Position numbers and translations under genes: made by a program. From Cannabis sativa (taxonomy: Eukaryota; Streptophyta; Magnoliopsida; Rosales; Cannabaceae): DNA of 64,000 nt. The notes under the pieces are model-generated. The model was not told the DNA's origin. It worked only from the letters and a program-made list of their open reading frames with translations, and searched no databases. Location of the stretch: positions 15,588,041-15,652,040 of the forward strand of contig NC_083606.1 in assembly GCF_029168945.1 (NCBI RefSeq), written 5' to 3'. Shown here piece after piece: positions 11,712 through 23,509 of the stretch (the stretch's first letter is position 1; every line of letters starts with the position of its first letter).

Positions 11712-12968
11712 TCAGAACCTTTGCCTTTCCTTGGCTGTCAAGTGCATGAAATCATGCTCACTAAAGACTACATCCCTAGATATGATAATCTTAGGTTTTC
11801 CATTTTCAACATGATATAGTCTATATCCTTTAACACCCTTAGGATATCCAAGAAAGAAACATTTAATAGCCCTAGGTTCCAATTTGTCAAGTTTCTGGTG
11901 TGCATATGCAGTGCAGCCAAATATTTTCAAGTGATTCAGTTTAGGTGTAGTGCCATGCAATTTTTCATAGGGAGTTTTTAAATCAATCACTCTACTGGGA
12001 CTCCTATTAATCAAATAACATGCAGTGATCAAAGCCTCTCCCCAATAGATTTTACCTAAACAAGAACTAATCAACAAGCACCTAACCTTGTTCAACAAGG
12101 TTCTATTCATCCTCTCAGCAACACCATTTTGCTGAGGTGTGTGCTTAACAGTCCTATGTCTAACAATTCCAAATTCAAAACATAACAAGCCAAATTCAGT
12201 ATTAATGAACTCTAAACCATTATTTGTCCTAAGCACTTTCAATTTCCTTTCATACTAATTTTCCACTTCAATTTTCCATTCTCTGAATTTCTCTAGACAT
12301 TCATTTTTGGTTTTAAGTAAATAAACCCATACATGTCTACTGAAATCATCTACAATGGACAAGAAATAGTGTTTACCTGAGTGAGTTCCAACCTTGTGAG
12401 AACCCCATAAATCAGCATGAACATATTCTAATGGTCTTCTAGAACAATGGTGGCCTGCCATGAATTTCAATCTGTGATGCTTTCCTAACACACATGCTTC
12501 ACAGAAAGGTAATGAGTTCGGTTTGAAATTTCCTAAGAGCCCTTGCTTGGTCAGTTCTTTGATCCCTTGCTCACTCATGTGACCCATCCATTTATGCCAC
12601 AGTTCCATCTAAGTTTCTTGGTGTTGCACAACACTAGCTTCACAAGCCATTACTGTTTCTCCTTGCAACATGTACAAACCATTCTTCTTTTCACCTTTCA
12701 TGATAGTAAGAGACCCCTTTGCAATTCTCATCTGACCATTGTTAGACTTGTAACTGTAGCCTTCATCCTCAAGAGTACCAAGTGATATCAAGTTCCTTCT
12801 AAGTTCTAGTATATGCCTTACTTCATGTAACATTCGAACAGTACCATCAAAGTGCCTAATAGCAACCTTTCCAATGCCAATTACCCTGCAAGAATTGTCA
12901 TTTCCCATTAGTACAGTACCAGAATTTACTTTCCTATAGTCAATAAAATTTTCAAGAATAGGACACAT
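11712..12968 (-). pseudogene. Element D protease tail and integrase, broken
   Basis: Three consecutive open pieces. 12609-12968 begins MCPILENF just after the protease active site and contains the LMGNDNSCRVIGIGKV and RHILELRRNLISLG segments. 12255-12608 has the integrase zinc-binding region (WHKWMGHMSEQG, CEACVLGKHH) and the first catalytic Asp (YVHADLWG). 11712-12242 has the second Asp (RTNNG replaces the usual RTDNG) and TPQQNGVAERMNRTLL with the catalytic Glu. In-frame stops separate the pieces at about 12609 and 12243. The change of the second catalytic Asp to Asn would by itself disable integrase. Confidence 0.88.
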
Positions 12969-12977
12969 ATGGTATGT

Positions 12978-13436
12978 TCATCCACAATCAAGAATCCATT
13001 CATTTGTGATTCTTTGATCTGAAACCATGTACAAGTCACCATCAGATGAGCAACGATCTGATTCTTCAACATTAGAAGCAGAATCATGCTTCTTTTCTCT
13101 GTCTTCTTTGAGTTTGTTCTTGAACTCAATGCAAAACCTCTTGATGTGACCTACTTTCCCACAGAAATAACATTTTCTGTCCTTATGGTATTTTCCTCTT
13201 GATTTCGATCTTGATTGGGATCTATGTTGGCCTTTGAAATGATCCTTTCTGTAGTGATCTCTGCCCCTATTGTTGTCTCTTCCTCTGGCCAAGTAAGCTT
13301 CATCTTTGACATTGTCTTTCTCTTTAGACATTTCTTGTTCTTTGGACTTCAAGGCTCCAAGAACATCATCAAGGGTGAGAGTATCTCTTCCATACTTGAT
13401 CACAGCCTTTAATTCTTGGTATGCAGGTGGCAAAGA
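12978..13436 (-). pseudogene. Element D gag C-terminus with zinc knuckle
   Basis: This 151-residue frame carries a CCHC knuckle (CYFCGKVGHIKRFC) after a basic, Arg/Ser-rich stretch, and ends at the protease site. There WILDCG replaces the usual WILDSG and a stop follows at once. It is the downstream half of the gag cut by the Tekay insertion at 13437. The other half is at 22975-23432. Confidence 0.9.
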
Positions 13437-14965
13437 TGTAAAGCCCGCTTAGTTAATTTGGAAATTATCAGTTAATTGTGATTAATTATGGAATTATTTA
13501 TAGCTATTTAAATAATTTATTATACTGTTATTTATGTTATTCAGTAGCTTGCATATTTTGCATTTCCGGTGTCCGGTATTTTGGAACTCGGCGGTTGGCT
13601 CAGTAGAAATCACAACTTAGTATGTTAGTAATTTGGGGACGGGTTTTAGACATTGGGAATGTCGGGAATGGCCGGGAATTTAGAATTTCCCAAAATACCC
13701 CTTTAGTATGATTTATGTGGTTTTATGGTGGAGGGGCAAAATGGTCTTTTTGCCCCATTAGTATTTTGTCTTTTGTGATTTTATGAAATGGGAAATAAGT
13801 GTTTATTTGATTAATTGTTGGCTGAAATGAGTTTATGTTAAGTGGCTTTATTCATTATTTTATTTTACAAAGCTTTACACTTAGAAAAAAATTACAAAAC
13901 TTTCAAACTCTCTCTCTCTTTTCCTCTCTCTCTCCCGGCTGTGCATGTGGGTGCAAAGGGGTGGATTTTGCCTTGATTTTTCTAGTGGATTCTCATTCAA
14001 AGCTAGGCATTCTTCAAGCTAGGTTAGCTCATTTTGTTTTCTCTTGAATTTGATTGAAATTTTGATTAAAATATGAGGATTCTTGCATGATTTTCATACA
14101 TGGTTGCTGCTGTGATTTTGTATTAATTTATGTGGTTTAAAGCATGTTAATTGAAGTTAAAATGAGCTGTGTTGAAGCATGTTAGATAGGTTATGCAAAG
14201 CTTTAAGTTTTCATGTAAAAAGTTATGAGTTTTTTGAAAGAAAAGGTTCAAATTGTTGCTGTGTTGTTGCTGTAGTTTCTAATAGTTTTCAGAGGTGATT
14301 ATATGCTAGTTTGAGTAGAATTAACTAGGTTTGAATGCATGTTTGTGGGATTTGCTCAAGTTTGAGTTTAGAACTCAAAGCTTGAGCTTTAATGGTGAAT
14401 TTTGTTTCTGTGGTTTCTGGGTTAGTTTGTTGCCTTAGATTTGTTCTTTGGGGTGTTTAGAGCAGGTCTGGAAAGTTTGGAACCAATTGGGGTTGAATTA
14501 GTCGAGTTATGAAAAATTTGGTTTGCTGCCTGCGAGGAACCGGAATTCCGGTTGTGCATCCGGAATTCCGGATGAGGTTCTGAATTTTCCAGAACCGGAA
14601 TTCCGGTTGGGCAAACGGCCGTCTACCGGTTGGGGAAAATTCAGGGACCCTAGTTTTCCTTGTTTTTATGTTTTTAGGGGTATTGCCATGCTTTTTATCG
14701 ATAGGGAAACTTTTAGTTCCTAGTTTAAGTCCCCGGGAAGTGATTTAGCGTGTCACTTATAGCGTTGTGATTTTTATGGTTTAGGAGCCAGTAATCCGCC
14801 GCTCAGCTTCGGTTCCGGTCGGGTTGACGGCACACCGAAATCGGAATCCGAGTAAGATTAGTATAACGGTATGCATATGTAGATTACATGTTTAGCGTGC
14901 ATGTAGGAAGCCTATTAGATTACATTAGTTATGTATGTTGGCTTCGAACCATCCAACCCCGTCAC

Positions 14966-15195
14966 GTCGGTACGAGGAGTATGACCAGAGCGTAGTATGA
15001 CCAAGTTTGACCGATCAGTGACACCGGTTGGTGGTTCCGTGCTATTGACGTATCCCGTCGGTACAGCCGGAGTATGACCAGCGGCGGAGTATGACCGGTT
15101 CGACCGATCGGGAGGATATAGTAACACGTCGGTACGAGTGGAGTATGACCAAGCGGCGGAGTATGACCGGTTCGACCGATCAGGTTATTACGTGT
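14966..15195 (+). repeat. GTCGGTAC-GGAGTATGACC tandem repeats in the 5' LTR
   Basis: Three units of unequal length start at about 14966, 15057 and 15128. Each contains GTCGGTAC, one or two GGAGTATGACC motifs and TTCGACCGATC (TTTGACCGATC in the first). The matching block in the 3' LTR is at about 22200-22440. Confidence 0.85.
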
Positions 15196-15225
15196 CAATA
15201 GTACCGTCCCTATGAACGTTCAGAA

Positions 15226-15316
15226 CTCAGTACCATGTTGGACATGGCAGTAGTGGCTCAGTACCATGTTGGACATGGCAGTAGCGGGACTCAGTATCGT
15301 GTTGGACACGGTAGTT
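15226..15316 (+). repeat. CTCAGTACCATGTTGGACATGG tandem repeats, 3 copies
   Basis: Copies start at 15226, 15257 and 15290. Each has an inverted repeat, CCATG-TTGGA-CATGG; in the third the arms are changed to CGTG/CACG, so the pairing is kept. The same array is in the 3' LTR near 22469-22559. Confidence 0.85.
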
Positions 15317-15734
15317 AGAATTATGTATGAGTATTATTATGCTTTTCTTACTGAGTCTGTCGACTCACACTTCTACGTTGATGTGTAGGTAAAGGCAAGG
15401 CTAGAGCTGATGGACCGTGAGCGAGCTTTTGAAGGTTGTACATGTCGGGGCGGTTAGGCCTGGAGCGTACGATCCTCGGGACAGCAAGGCTGAATTTTTG
15501 TAACTGGTCGTTAGACGACTTTTATTTTGATGTAACAGTTCAACAGTTAAACTTTTTGTAAATATTTTTATAATCGGGATCCCGAGTCTTTTGTAATATT
15601 GTTTTATAAGTTTAATTAAAAAGCAAAATTTTAATTAATCACGTTTTTCCATAAACCTCGTTGATTAGCAACGAGCTGCACAGTACGTTTAAAAAATCAC
15701 GTAATACGCCTAAGGTAGTTAGGGTGTTACAATT

Positions 15735-15747
15735 TGGTATCAGAGCC
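15735..15747 (+). other. Primer binding site, tRNA-Met type
   Basis: TGGTATCAGAGCC lies three bases after the 5' LTR end and matches the 3' end of plant initiator tRNA-Met. It would prime minus-strand DNA synthesis. Confidence 0.9.
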
Positions 15748-16012
15748 GCCAGGTTGTCTTCCGAAGATCGTCACGACATGTACAATCATCATCAGCAGTT
15801 AGCTCGTTTCACGGTTCAGTAAGCCTTTATTGCTTTAGTAGTTTATTTTATTCAGTTATGAAAAAGAAAAGCCTGTTAGGAAGCATGTTAGTAGCCTGAT
15901 AGTAGAATAGGCGCATGTTTCGTTTTTAATTTCCAAATTAAGCGACATTAGTAAGCTCTCAATGATCGTGACCTGAAGTGCCAACTCGGGATTTCGAGGC
16001 GGTTCAGACTAG

Positions 16013-16328
16013 ATGGACGCCAGACGAAATATTAGGAGTCAGGGCATCTCAGTCGGGTCAGATCAAGGTCGAGGACCTCAGTTCCCCTCAAGTGTTTTGG
16101 GCCGAGGTAGAGGTCCCAGGGGCAGGGTTCGCGGTTGGAGGATGTTAACTCGCCGCAGGCTGCCCAAGTCAATCAGGAAGCCCAGAATTGGGAAGTTAGG
16201 TTTGCTGAAATGCAAGCCCGGATTGAAGAGCAAGACCTCGAGATTCAGAGGTTGAGACAGCAGGGTGCTCCTGCAGTTCCTGTGCCCGTAGTTCCAGTGG
16301 CACACCGCCCGCCGCCTGTGCCGAGATA
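16013..16328 (+). pseudogene. N-terminal gag of the Tekay element, two frame breaks
   Basis: The likely gag start is the ATG at 16013. Its frame encodes a Gly/Arg-rich N-terminus (GRGRGPRGRVRG). By about 16130 the expected sequence moves to the frame starting at 16135 (EDVNSPQAAQVNQEAQNWE, then an [19 protein letters not shown] coiled-coil-like helix). This ends at a TAG at 16327-16329, and gag continues in the third frame. Both moves are in the same direction and fit a single missing base each, whether real mutations or sequence errors. Without them, gag would join the long frame downstream. Confidence 0.7.
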
Positions 16329-19300
16329 GTGGTGGCGGCCCATAGATTGGAACCTCTGTATGAACGGTTCCGGAAGCAAGCACCTCCGGTTTTCCTGGGA
16401 GGTCCGGATGTATTGAAAGCCGAGCAATGGCTAACGGTGATCACCAAGATACTGAATTTCATGGGTGTCACCGGTAACGACAGAGTGGTGTGCGCCACGT
16501 TTCAGTTCCAGGAGGACGCTTTGGTATGGTGGGACATGGTGTCTCAGATCCATGACGTCACCACCATGACCTGGGAAAGGTTCCAGGAACTCTTTAATGC
16601 AAAATACTACAATGAGGCGGTCAGAAGCGCCAAGAGGAAAGAGTTCGTTCACTTGACCCAGCGGGAGAACATGAGCGTCACTGAGTATACTACTCAGTTT
16701 GATCGGTTGGCGAGGTTAGCCTCGGGAATTGTGCCGACCGACTTCAGCAAGAAGGAGAAGTATCTGGACGGGTTGAATCCCAAGATCAGGCATGACCTGA
16801 TGATCACCACCGACGACAGTACCACCTATGCTCAGATGGTGGAGAAGGCACTGCGAGCTGAGGGCGCAGTGGGGTGTATGTCAGAATCAGCCAGTACTCC
16901 AGTTGGTGGCGGGGCACCTACCCCTCCTGCATCAGGCTATAGCAGGGGGAGTAGTGGTTCGGCCATTGATCAGAGGAAGAGAGCACCCACTGCTTCCGGC
17001 GGCTCGAGTCAGAACAAGAGGTTCCGGGGGAACCAGAACAGAGGGAGTCGTCCTGGTGGTACTGAGACCCGATTCTCCTATCCCGAGTGCCCTAGCTGCA
17101 AGAGGCACCATCGGGGCGAGTGCAAAGGTCAGGGATGCTTCCATTGTGGCATGCCCGGACACTTCAAGAGGGAATGTCCCCAACTCCGACCAGAGGCACC
17201 GCGAGCTCCAGCGATACCCACTCCAGCCAGGGTGTTCGCTATCACGCAGGCTGATGCAGATGCCAGCCCATCAGTAGTCACAGGTCAACTTTCTATTAAC
17301 AACTCGCTATATTCAGTGTTGTTTGATTCTGGGGCTACACATTCTTATGTGGCGGCCAGAGTCTTTAGTAAATTGGGTAGACCCTATGATAGTTACGAAT
17401 CAGGGTTTGGAACCCTGTTACCTGGCGGAGAATTGGTTATCTCCAATAGGTGGATTAGGTCTATGCCGATCAGGATAGATGGTAGAGAGTTAAGCGCTGA
17501 TCTGATAGAGATGAGTTTAGTCGAATTTGATATTATTCTAGGAATGGATTTCCTATCTAAATATTCGGCGAGCATTGACTGTAAGAGGAAGATGGTGGTC
17601 TTCCAACCGGAAAGTGAAGAACCGTTTGTATTTGTGGGTTCAGTTCAGGGATCTTGGATCCCGGTGATTTCGGCTATGTCAGCGAGAGAATTGTTGCACG
17701 GCGGGTGCTTAGGGTTTCTGGCCGTGGTGGTGGACACCACTCGGCCAGACACCATTCGGCCAGAGGACATCAGAGTGGTTCGGGAATTTTTGGACGTTTT
17801 TCCCGAAGAACTTCCAGGGTTACCACCTCAGCGGGAGATTGACTTCGTGATTGACTTGGCACCAGGGGTGGATCCGGTTTCCAAAGCCCCGTATAGGATG
17901 GCTCCAGCTGAACTTAAGGAATTAAAGATTCAGCTCCAAGGGTTGCTTGACATAGGGTTCATTCGGCCCAGTGTATCACCTTGGGGAGCCCCGGTTTTGT
18001 TCGTCAAGAAGAAGGATGGATCTATGAGGATGTGCATCGACTACAGGGAGTTGAACAAGCTGACGGTGAAGAATAAATATCCATTACCTAGGATCGATGA
18101 CTTGTTCGATCAGCTTCAGGGGAAGACGGTCTTTTCTAAGATTGATCTCCGTTCGGGTTATCATCAGTTGAGAATCCGAGAGGAGGACATTCCAAAGACG
18201 GCTTTCCGCACTAGGTATGGACATTACGAGTTTCTGGTTATGTCATTCGGACTAACCAATGCTCCTGCAGCATTCATGGACCTGATGAATAGAGTATTCA
18301 AGGATTTCCTCGATATCTGTGTGATTGTGTTTATCGACGACATCCTCGTGTACTCTCAATCAGAAGAGGAGCATGAGTTACATCTTCAGATGGTACTGCA
18401 ACGGCTTCGAGAACATAGACTTTATGCCAAGTTCAAGAAATGTGAGTTCTGGCTATCTCAGGTGTCCTTCCTAGGGCACATTGTGAGTAAAGATGGGATC
18501 AAGGTGGATCCCGGGAAGATTGAATCCGTCAGGGATTGGCCGAGACCGAAGACAGTGACAGAGATCAGAAGCTTCTTGGGTTTAGCTGGATACTACCGTA
18601 GGTTCGTGGAAGGGTTCTCCAAAATTTCAATGCCCCTAACCGAGCTTACAAAGAAGAATCAGCGGTTTATCTGGTCAGATAAATGTGAAGCTAGTTTTCA
18701 GAAGTTGAAACAGAGGTTGATTACTGCTCCGGTACTAGCTTTGCCTTCGGACAAGGAGAAGTTCGTAGTCTACTGTGACGCATCCAAACAGGGTTTGGGG
18801 TGTGTATTGATGCAAGCCGACCGGGTCATCACTTATGCCTCCCGTCAGTTAAAGGATTATGAACAGCGATACCCGACTCATGATTTAGAATTAGCCGTAG
18901 TGGTTTTTGCACTAAAGATTTGGCGGCATTACCTGTATGGGGAGAAGTGTGAGATCTATACCGACCATAAGAGTCTCAAGTATTTCTTTACTCAGAAAGA
19001 TTTGAACATGAGACAAAGGCGTTGGTTGGAATTAGTGAAGGATTACGATTGTGAGATCCTCTATCACCCCGGAAAAGCCAATGTAGTGGCCGATGCCCTG
19101 AGCAGAAAGGGTCCCGGGCAAGTGGCTAGTATGGTTCAGATCTCACCTCAACTAGCAGAGGATATGGTTAGATTCAGCATTGAGTTTGTGGTAGGTCAGC
19201 TTCACAACTTGACGCTGCAATCGGATCTGTTGGAAAGAATAAAAGTCGCTCAGATGACAGATCCGGAGTTAGTGAAGATCCGAGATGAGGTGTTGGCTGG

Positions 19301-20690
19301 TCAAGCCAAGGACTTTTCAGTGTCAGACAGTGGGATGCTTTTGTATAAAGCCAGGGTGTTTGTTCCGAATAGTGTGGAACTTAGGAATGAGATCTTTGAG
19401 GAGGCTTATTCTACCCCGTATTCTCTTCATCCCGGCACCACTAAGATGTACCAAGATTTGAAACCGTACTTCTGGTGGAGCGGTATGAAGAAGAATTTGG
19501 TAGAATTCGTATCGAGATGCCTCACTTGTCAGCAGATTAAGGCTGAACATCAGAGACCACCAGGGTTGTTGCAGCCTCTAACCCTACCAGAATGGAAATG
19601 GGAGGATATTACGATGGATTTTGTGGTCGGGTTACCTAGGACCACGAGTTTATTTGATTCCATCTGGGTAGGGGTGGATCGATTTACGAAATCTGCTCAT
19701 TTTCTGCCGGTTAGAACAACATTTACTGTGGATCAGTTGGCAGAACTGTATGTCAGAGAAATAGTGAGACTTCACGGGGTACCGAAGTCTATAGTTTCGG
19801 ACAGGGATCCGAGGTTCACCTCGAAATTTTGGCAAAGTTTGCAACGGGCAATGGGTACAAAGCTAAAATTCAGTACAGCATTCCATCCTCAGACAGATGG
19901 TCAGTCCGAAAGGACAATTCAGATATTGGAGGATATGTTGAGAGCCTGTGTTATGGACCTTGAAGGCTCATGGAGTAAGTATCTACCGTTGATAGAATTT
20001 TCTTACAACAACAGTTATCAGAGTACGATAGGGATGGCTCCCTATGAACTGTTGTACGGTAGAAAATGTAGATCCCCTATCCACTGGGATGAGACAGGGG
20101 AAAGGAAATACTTAGGTCCTGAGTCAGTACAGCGGACCAATGAGGCGATAGAGAAGATAAAAGCTAGAATGCTTGCCTCACAGAGCAGACAGAAGAGTTA
20201 CGCGGATCCGAAACGCAGAGATGTTGAGTTCCGAGTAGGGGACCATGTGTTTTTACGAGTATCTCCGATGAAGGGGATTAAACGTTTCGGGAAAAGAGGC
20301 AAGTTATGCCCTAGATTTACAGGACCTTTCGAGATTCTCGAGAAGATAGGTCAAGTGGCATATCGGTTAGCATTGCCTCCAGCCTTATCAGCAGTTCACA
20401 ACGTATTCCATGTCTCAATGTTGAGAAAATACGTTTCAGACCCCTCTCATATACTCAGTTATGAGAGTCTTCAGCTTCAGCCAGATATGACTTATGAGGA
20501 ACAGCCAGTGCAGATCCTAGATAGAAAGGATAAAGTCCTTCGGAATAAGACCATAGCATTGGTCAAGGTTCTCTGGAGAAACAGTAAGGTGGAAGAAGCC
20601 ACATGGGAACTAGAGACAGATATGAGAGCTCAATATCCAGAGTTATTCAGGTTAGATTTCGGGGACGAAATCCTTTTAAGGGGGGAATAG
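16329..20690 (+). CDS. Tekay gag-pol polyprotein, 1453-residue open frame
   Basis: The frame opens without an ATG (GTG at 16329) because the gag N-terminus is in other frames. Domains in order: retrotransposon gag core, about residues 30-150; CCHC knuckle C270, C273, H278, C283; aspartic protease with DSG at 333-335; reverse transcriptase about 520-720 with FIDD at 668-671; RNase H with D817 and a TDH Asp at 879; integrase zinc-binding region from H1034; catalytic triad D1097, D1158, E1194 (spacing D-60-D-35-E); chromodomain-like end about 1385-1445 ([22 protein letters not shown]). All visible catalytic residues are present and no stop interrupts the frame. In this lineage the chromodomain is thought to steer insertion into heterochromatin. 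This is the most intact gypsy gene in the window. Confidence 0.96.
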   Translation: MVAAHRLEPLYERFRKQAPPVFLGGPDVLKAEQWLTVITKILNFMGVTGNDRVVCATFQFQEDALVWWDMVSQIHDVTTMTWERFQELFNAKYYNEAVRSAKRKEFVHLTQRENMSVTEYTTQFDRLARLASGIVPTDFSKKEKYLDGLNPKIRHDLMITTDDSTTYAQMVEKALRAEGAVGCMSESASTPVGGGAPTPPASGYSRGSSGSAIDQRKRAPTASGGSSQNKRFRGNQNRGSRPGGTETRFSYPECPSCKRHHRGECKGQGCFHCGMPGHFKRECPQLRPEAPRAPAIPTPARVFAITQADADASPSVVTGQLSINNSLYSVLFDSGATHSYVAARVFSKLGRPYDSYESGFGTLLPGGELVISNRWIRSMPIRIDGRELSADLIEMSLVEFDIILGMDFLSKYSASIDCKRKMVVFQPESEEPFVFVGSVQGSWIPVISAMSARELLHGGCLGFLAVVVDTTRPDTIRPEDIRVVREFLDVFPEELPGLPPQREIDFVIDLAPGVDPVSKAPYRMAPAELKELKIQLQGLLDIGFIRPSVSPWGAPVLFVKKKDGSMRMCIDYRELNKLTVKNKYPLPRIDDLFDQLQGKTVFSKIDLRSGYHQLRIREEDIPKTAFRTRYGHYEFLVMSFGLTNAPAAFMDLMNRVFKDFLDICVIVFIDDILVYSQSEEEHELHLQMVLQRLREHRLYAKFKKCEFWLSQVSFLGHIVSKDGIKVDPGKIESVRDWPRPKTVTEIRSFLGLAGYYRRFVEGFSKISMPLTELTKKNQRFIWSDKCEASFQKLKQRLITAPVLALPSDKEKFVVYCDASKQGLGCVLMQADRVITYASRQLKDYEQRYPTHDLELAVVVFALKIWRHYLYGEKCEIYTDHKSLKYFFTQKDLNMRQRRWLELVKDYDCEILYHPGKANVVADALSRKGPGQVASMVQISPQLAEDMVRFSIEFVVGQLHNLTLQSDLLERIKVAQMTDPELVKIRDEVLAGQAKDFSVSDSGMLLYKARVFVPNSVELRNEIFEEAYSTPYSLHPGTTKMYQDLKPYFWWSGMKKNLVEFVSRCLTCQQIKAEHQRPPGLLQPLTLPEWKWEDITMDFVVGLPRTTSLFDSIWVGVDRFTKSAHFLPVRTTFTVDQLAELYVREIVRLHGVPKSIVSDRDPRFTSKFWQSLQRAMGTKLKFSTAFHPQTDGQSERTIQILEDMLRACVMDLEGSWSKYLPLIEFSYNNSYQSTIGMAPYELLYGRKCRSPIHWDETGERKYLGPESVQRTNEAIEKIKARMLASQSRQKSYADPKRRDVEFRVGDHVFLRVSPMKGIKRFGKRGKLCPRFTGPFEILEKIGQVAYRLALPPALSAVHNVFHVSMLRKYVSDPSHILSYESLQLQPDMTYEEQPVQILDRKDKVLRNKTIALVKVLWRNSKVEEATWELETDMRAQYPELFRLDFGDEILLRGE

Positions 20691-20691
20691 T
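20679..20691 (+). other. Polypurine tract of the Tekay element
   Basis: AAGGGGGGAATAGT lies directly before the 3' LTR and would prime plus-strand synthesis. It overlaps the stop codon of the polyprotein. Confidence 0.85.
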
Positions 20692-22974
20692 TGTAAAGCC
20701 CGCTTAGTTAATTTGGAAATTATCAGTTAATTGTGATTAATTATGGAATTATTTATAGCTATTTAAATAATTTATTATACTGTTATTTATGTTATTCAGT
20801 AGCTTGCATATTTTGCATTTCCGGTGTCCGGTATTTTGGAACTCGGCGGTTGGCTCAGTAGAAATCACAACTTAGTATGTTAGTAATTTGGGGACAGGTT
20901 TTAGACATTGGGAATGTCGGGAATGGCCGGGAATTTAGAATTTCCCAAAATACCCCTTTAGTATGATTTATGTGGTTTTATGGTGGAGGGGCAAAATGGT
21001 CTTTTTGCCCCATTAGTATTTTGTCTTTTGTGATTTTATGAAATGGGAAATAAGTGTTTATTTGATTAATTTTTGGCTGAAATGAGTTTATGTTAAGTGG
21101 CTTTATTCATTATTTTATTTTACAAAGCTTTACACTTAGAAAAAAATTACAAAACTTTCAAACTCTCTCTCTCTCCCGGCTGTGCATGTGGGTGCAAAGG
21201 GGTGGATTTTGCCTTGATTTTTCTAGTGGATTCTCATTCAAAGCTAGGCATTCTTCAAGCTAGGTTAGCTCCTTTTGTTTTCTCTTGAATTTGATTGAAA
21301 TTTTGATGAAAATATGAGGATTCTTGCATGATTTTGATACATGGTTGCTGCTGTGATTTTGTATTAATTTATGTGGTTTAAAGCATGTTAATTGAAGTTA
21401 AAATGAGCTGTGTTGAAGCATGTTAGATAGGTTATGCAAAGCTTTAAGTTTTCATGTAAAAATTTATGAGTTTTTTGAAAGAAAAGGTTCAAATTGTTGC
21501 TGTGTTGTTGCTGTAGTTTCTAATAGTTTTCAGAGGTGATTATATGCTAGTTTGAGTAGAATTAACTAGGTTTGAATGCATGTTTGTGGGATTTGCTCAA
21601 GTTTGAGTTTAGAACTCAAAGCTTGAGCTTTAATGGTGAATTTTATTTCTGTGGTTTCTGGGTTAGTTTGTTGCCTTAGATTTGTTCTTTGGGGTGTTTA
21701 GAGCAGGTCTGGAAAGTTTGGAACCAATTGGGGTTGAATTGGTCGAGTTATGAAAAATTTGGTTTCTTTGCTGCGAGGAACCGAGTCGGTTGTGCATCCG
21801 GAATTCGGATGAGGGTTCTGAATTTTCCGATGCGGAATTCCGGTTGGGCAACCGGTCTACCGGTTGGGGAAAATTCAGGGACCCTAGTTTTCCTCGTTTT
21901 TATGTTTTTAGGGGTATTGCCATGCTTTTTATCGATAGGGAAACTTTTAGTTCCTAGTTTAAGTCCCCGGGAAGTGATTTAGCGTGTCACTTATAGCGTT
22001 GTGATTTTTATGGTTTAGGAGCCGATGTCCGCCGCTCGGCTTCGGTTCCAAATCGGGTTGGACCAAGCACACGAAATCGGAATCCAGGTAAGATTAGTAT
22101 AACAGTATGCATATGTAGATTACATGTATAGCGTGCATGTAGGAAGCCTATTAGATTACATTAGTTATGTATGTTGGCTTCGAACCATCCAACCCTGTCA
22201 CGTCGGTACAGGCTGGAGTATGACCAGCAGCCGGAGTATGACCGGTTTGACCGATCAGGCTGACACTGGTTGGTGGTTCCGTGCTATTGACGTATCCCGT
22301 CGGTACAGGCTGGAGTATGACCGACGGCGGAGTATGACCGGTTCGACCGATCGGGAGGATATAGTAACACGTCGGTACGAGCCGGAGTATGACCGGCGGC
22401 GGAGTATGACCGGTTCGACCGATCAGGTTGTTACGTGTCAATAGTACCGTCCCTATGAACGTTCAGAACTCAGTACCATGTTGGACATGGCAGTAGTGGC
22501 TCAGTACCATGTTGGACATGGCAGTAGCGGGACTCAGTATCGTGTTGGACACGGCAGTTAGAATTATGTATGAGTATTGTTATGCTTTTCTTACTGAGTC
22601 TGTCGACTCACAGTTCTACGTTGATGTGTAGGTAAAGGCAAGGCTAGAGCTGACGGACCGTGAGCGAGCTTTTGAAGGTTGTACATGTCGGGGCGGTTAG
22701 GCCTGGAGCGTACGATCCTCGGGACAGCAAGGCTGAATTTTTGTAACTGGTCGTTAGACGACTTTTATTTTGATGTAACAGTTCAACAGTTAAACTTTTT
22801 GTAAATATTTTTATAATCGGGATCCCGAGTCTTTTGTAATATTGTTTTATAAGTTTAATTAAAAAGCAAAATTTTAATTAATCACGTTTTTCCATAAACC
22901 TCGTTGATTAGCAACGAGCTGCACAGTACGTTTAAAAAATCACGTAATACGCCTAAGGTAGTTAGGGTGTTACA
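20692..22974 (+). repeat. 3' LTR of the Tekay element
   Basis: About 2283 bp. Nearly identical to the 5' LTR except for a 14-bp loss in the CT tract and clusters of small changes near 21770-21860, 22020-22100 and 22200-22400. Confidence 0.95.
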
Positions 22975-23432
22975 AAAGATCTGAGAAGAATGACAGCTTG
23001 GCTTTCTTCATCAACAGTGTGCTTCAAGTTAGCCAATCCTATAATGATTTGGTTAAATACATCAAGGTTATCATCTAAAGATAAATGAGAAGACATTTTA
23101 AAACCATATAAAGATTCTAACAAATTAATCTTGTTAGTTAGAGAGGGTTTCATGTAAATCTCTTCAAGCTTGCTCCATAGTTCTCGAGCTGTCTTCATAT
23201 TCTGAACCTTCCTTCTCACTGTATTGGACAAGTACATTATGATAGTGTAATATGCCAATTCCTCCATATCTTCAAGTTCTTCCTTCTGTAACTTGTCAGT
23301 GAGTTCTTCCTTGGATTTCAATGCCTTGACAACTTTTTGATGGACAAGAATTCCCTTCAAACTTTCCCTCCATAGGCCAAAGTCCCCTGTCCCATTAAAC
23401 TTCTCAAGTTCAAATCTTGCTGATCCTGTCAT
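22975..23432 (-). pseudogene. Element D gag N-terminal half
   Basis: About 150 residues starting MTGSARFELEKFNGTGDFGLW, a UBN2/copia-type gag with the LWRESLKGIL and ARELWSKLEEIYM segments. The frame is open up to the Tekay insertion. The coding sense resumes in phase on the far side at 13436, so the insertion, not a frameshift, is what breaks this gene. Gag would form the particle in which the element RNA is copied. Confidence 0.9.
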
Positions 23433-23509
23433 AACTGGTTGCAGATGAGTCTTTATTGAATCTTGATTCTTGAATTCCTCAAGTGGATCTTAAACCTAAG
23501 CTCTGATTT

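Larger units (their letters stand above)
13437..15731 (+). repeat. 5' LTR of the Tekay element
   Basis: About 2295 bp. Contains a CT-rich tract near 13908-13936, a cluster of GGAATTCCGG palindromes (14536-14610) and two tandem-repeat blocks (14966-15195 and 15226-15316). Confidence 0.95.
13437..22974 (+). mobile_element. Full-length Tekay-type chromovirus (Ty3/gypsy)
   Basis: LTRs at 13437-15731 and 20692-22974 both begin TGTAAAGCCCGC and end GGGTGTTACA, flanked by the target duplication AAAGA (13432-13436 and 22975-22979). A tRNA-Met-type primer site follows the 5' LTR and a purine tract precedes the 3' LTR. The internal region carries one long gag-pol frame with a C-terminal chromodomain-like segment, as in the Tekay/Del lineage. 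It is inserted in the gag of element D on the opposite strand. The LTRs are nearly identical over most of their length, so insertion was recent. Confidence 0.96.

Noticed and set aside
15226..15316. Regular repeats considered as a CRISPR array
   Set aside because: The repeats are contiguous with no unique spacers, and they lie inside a plant LTR present twice.
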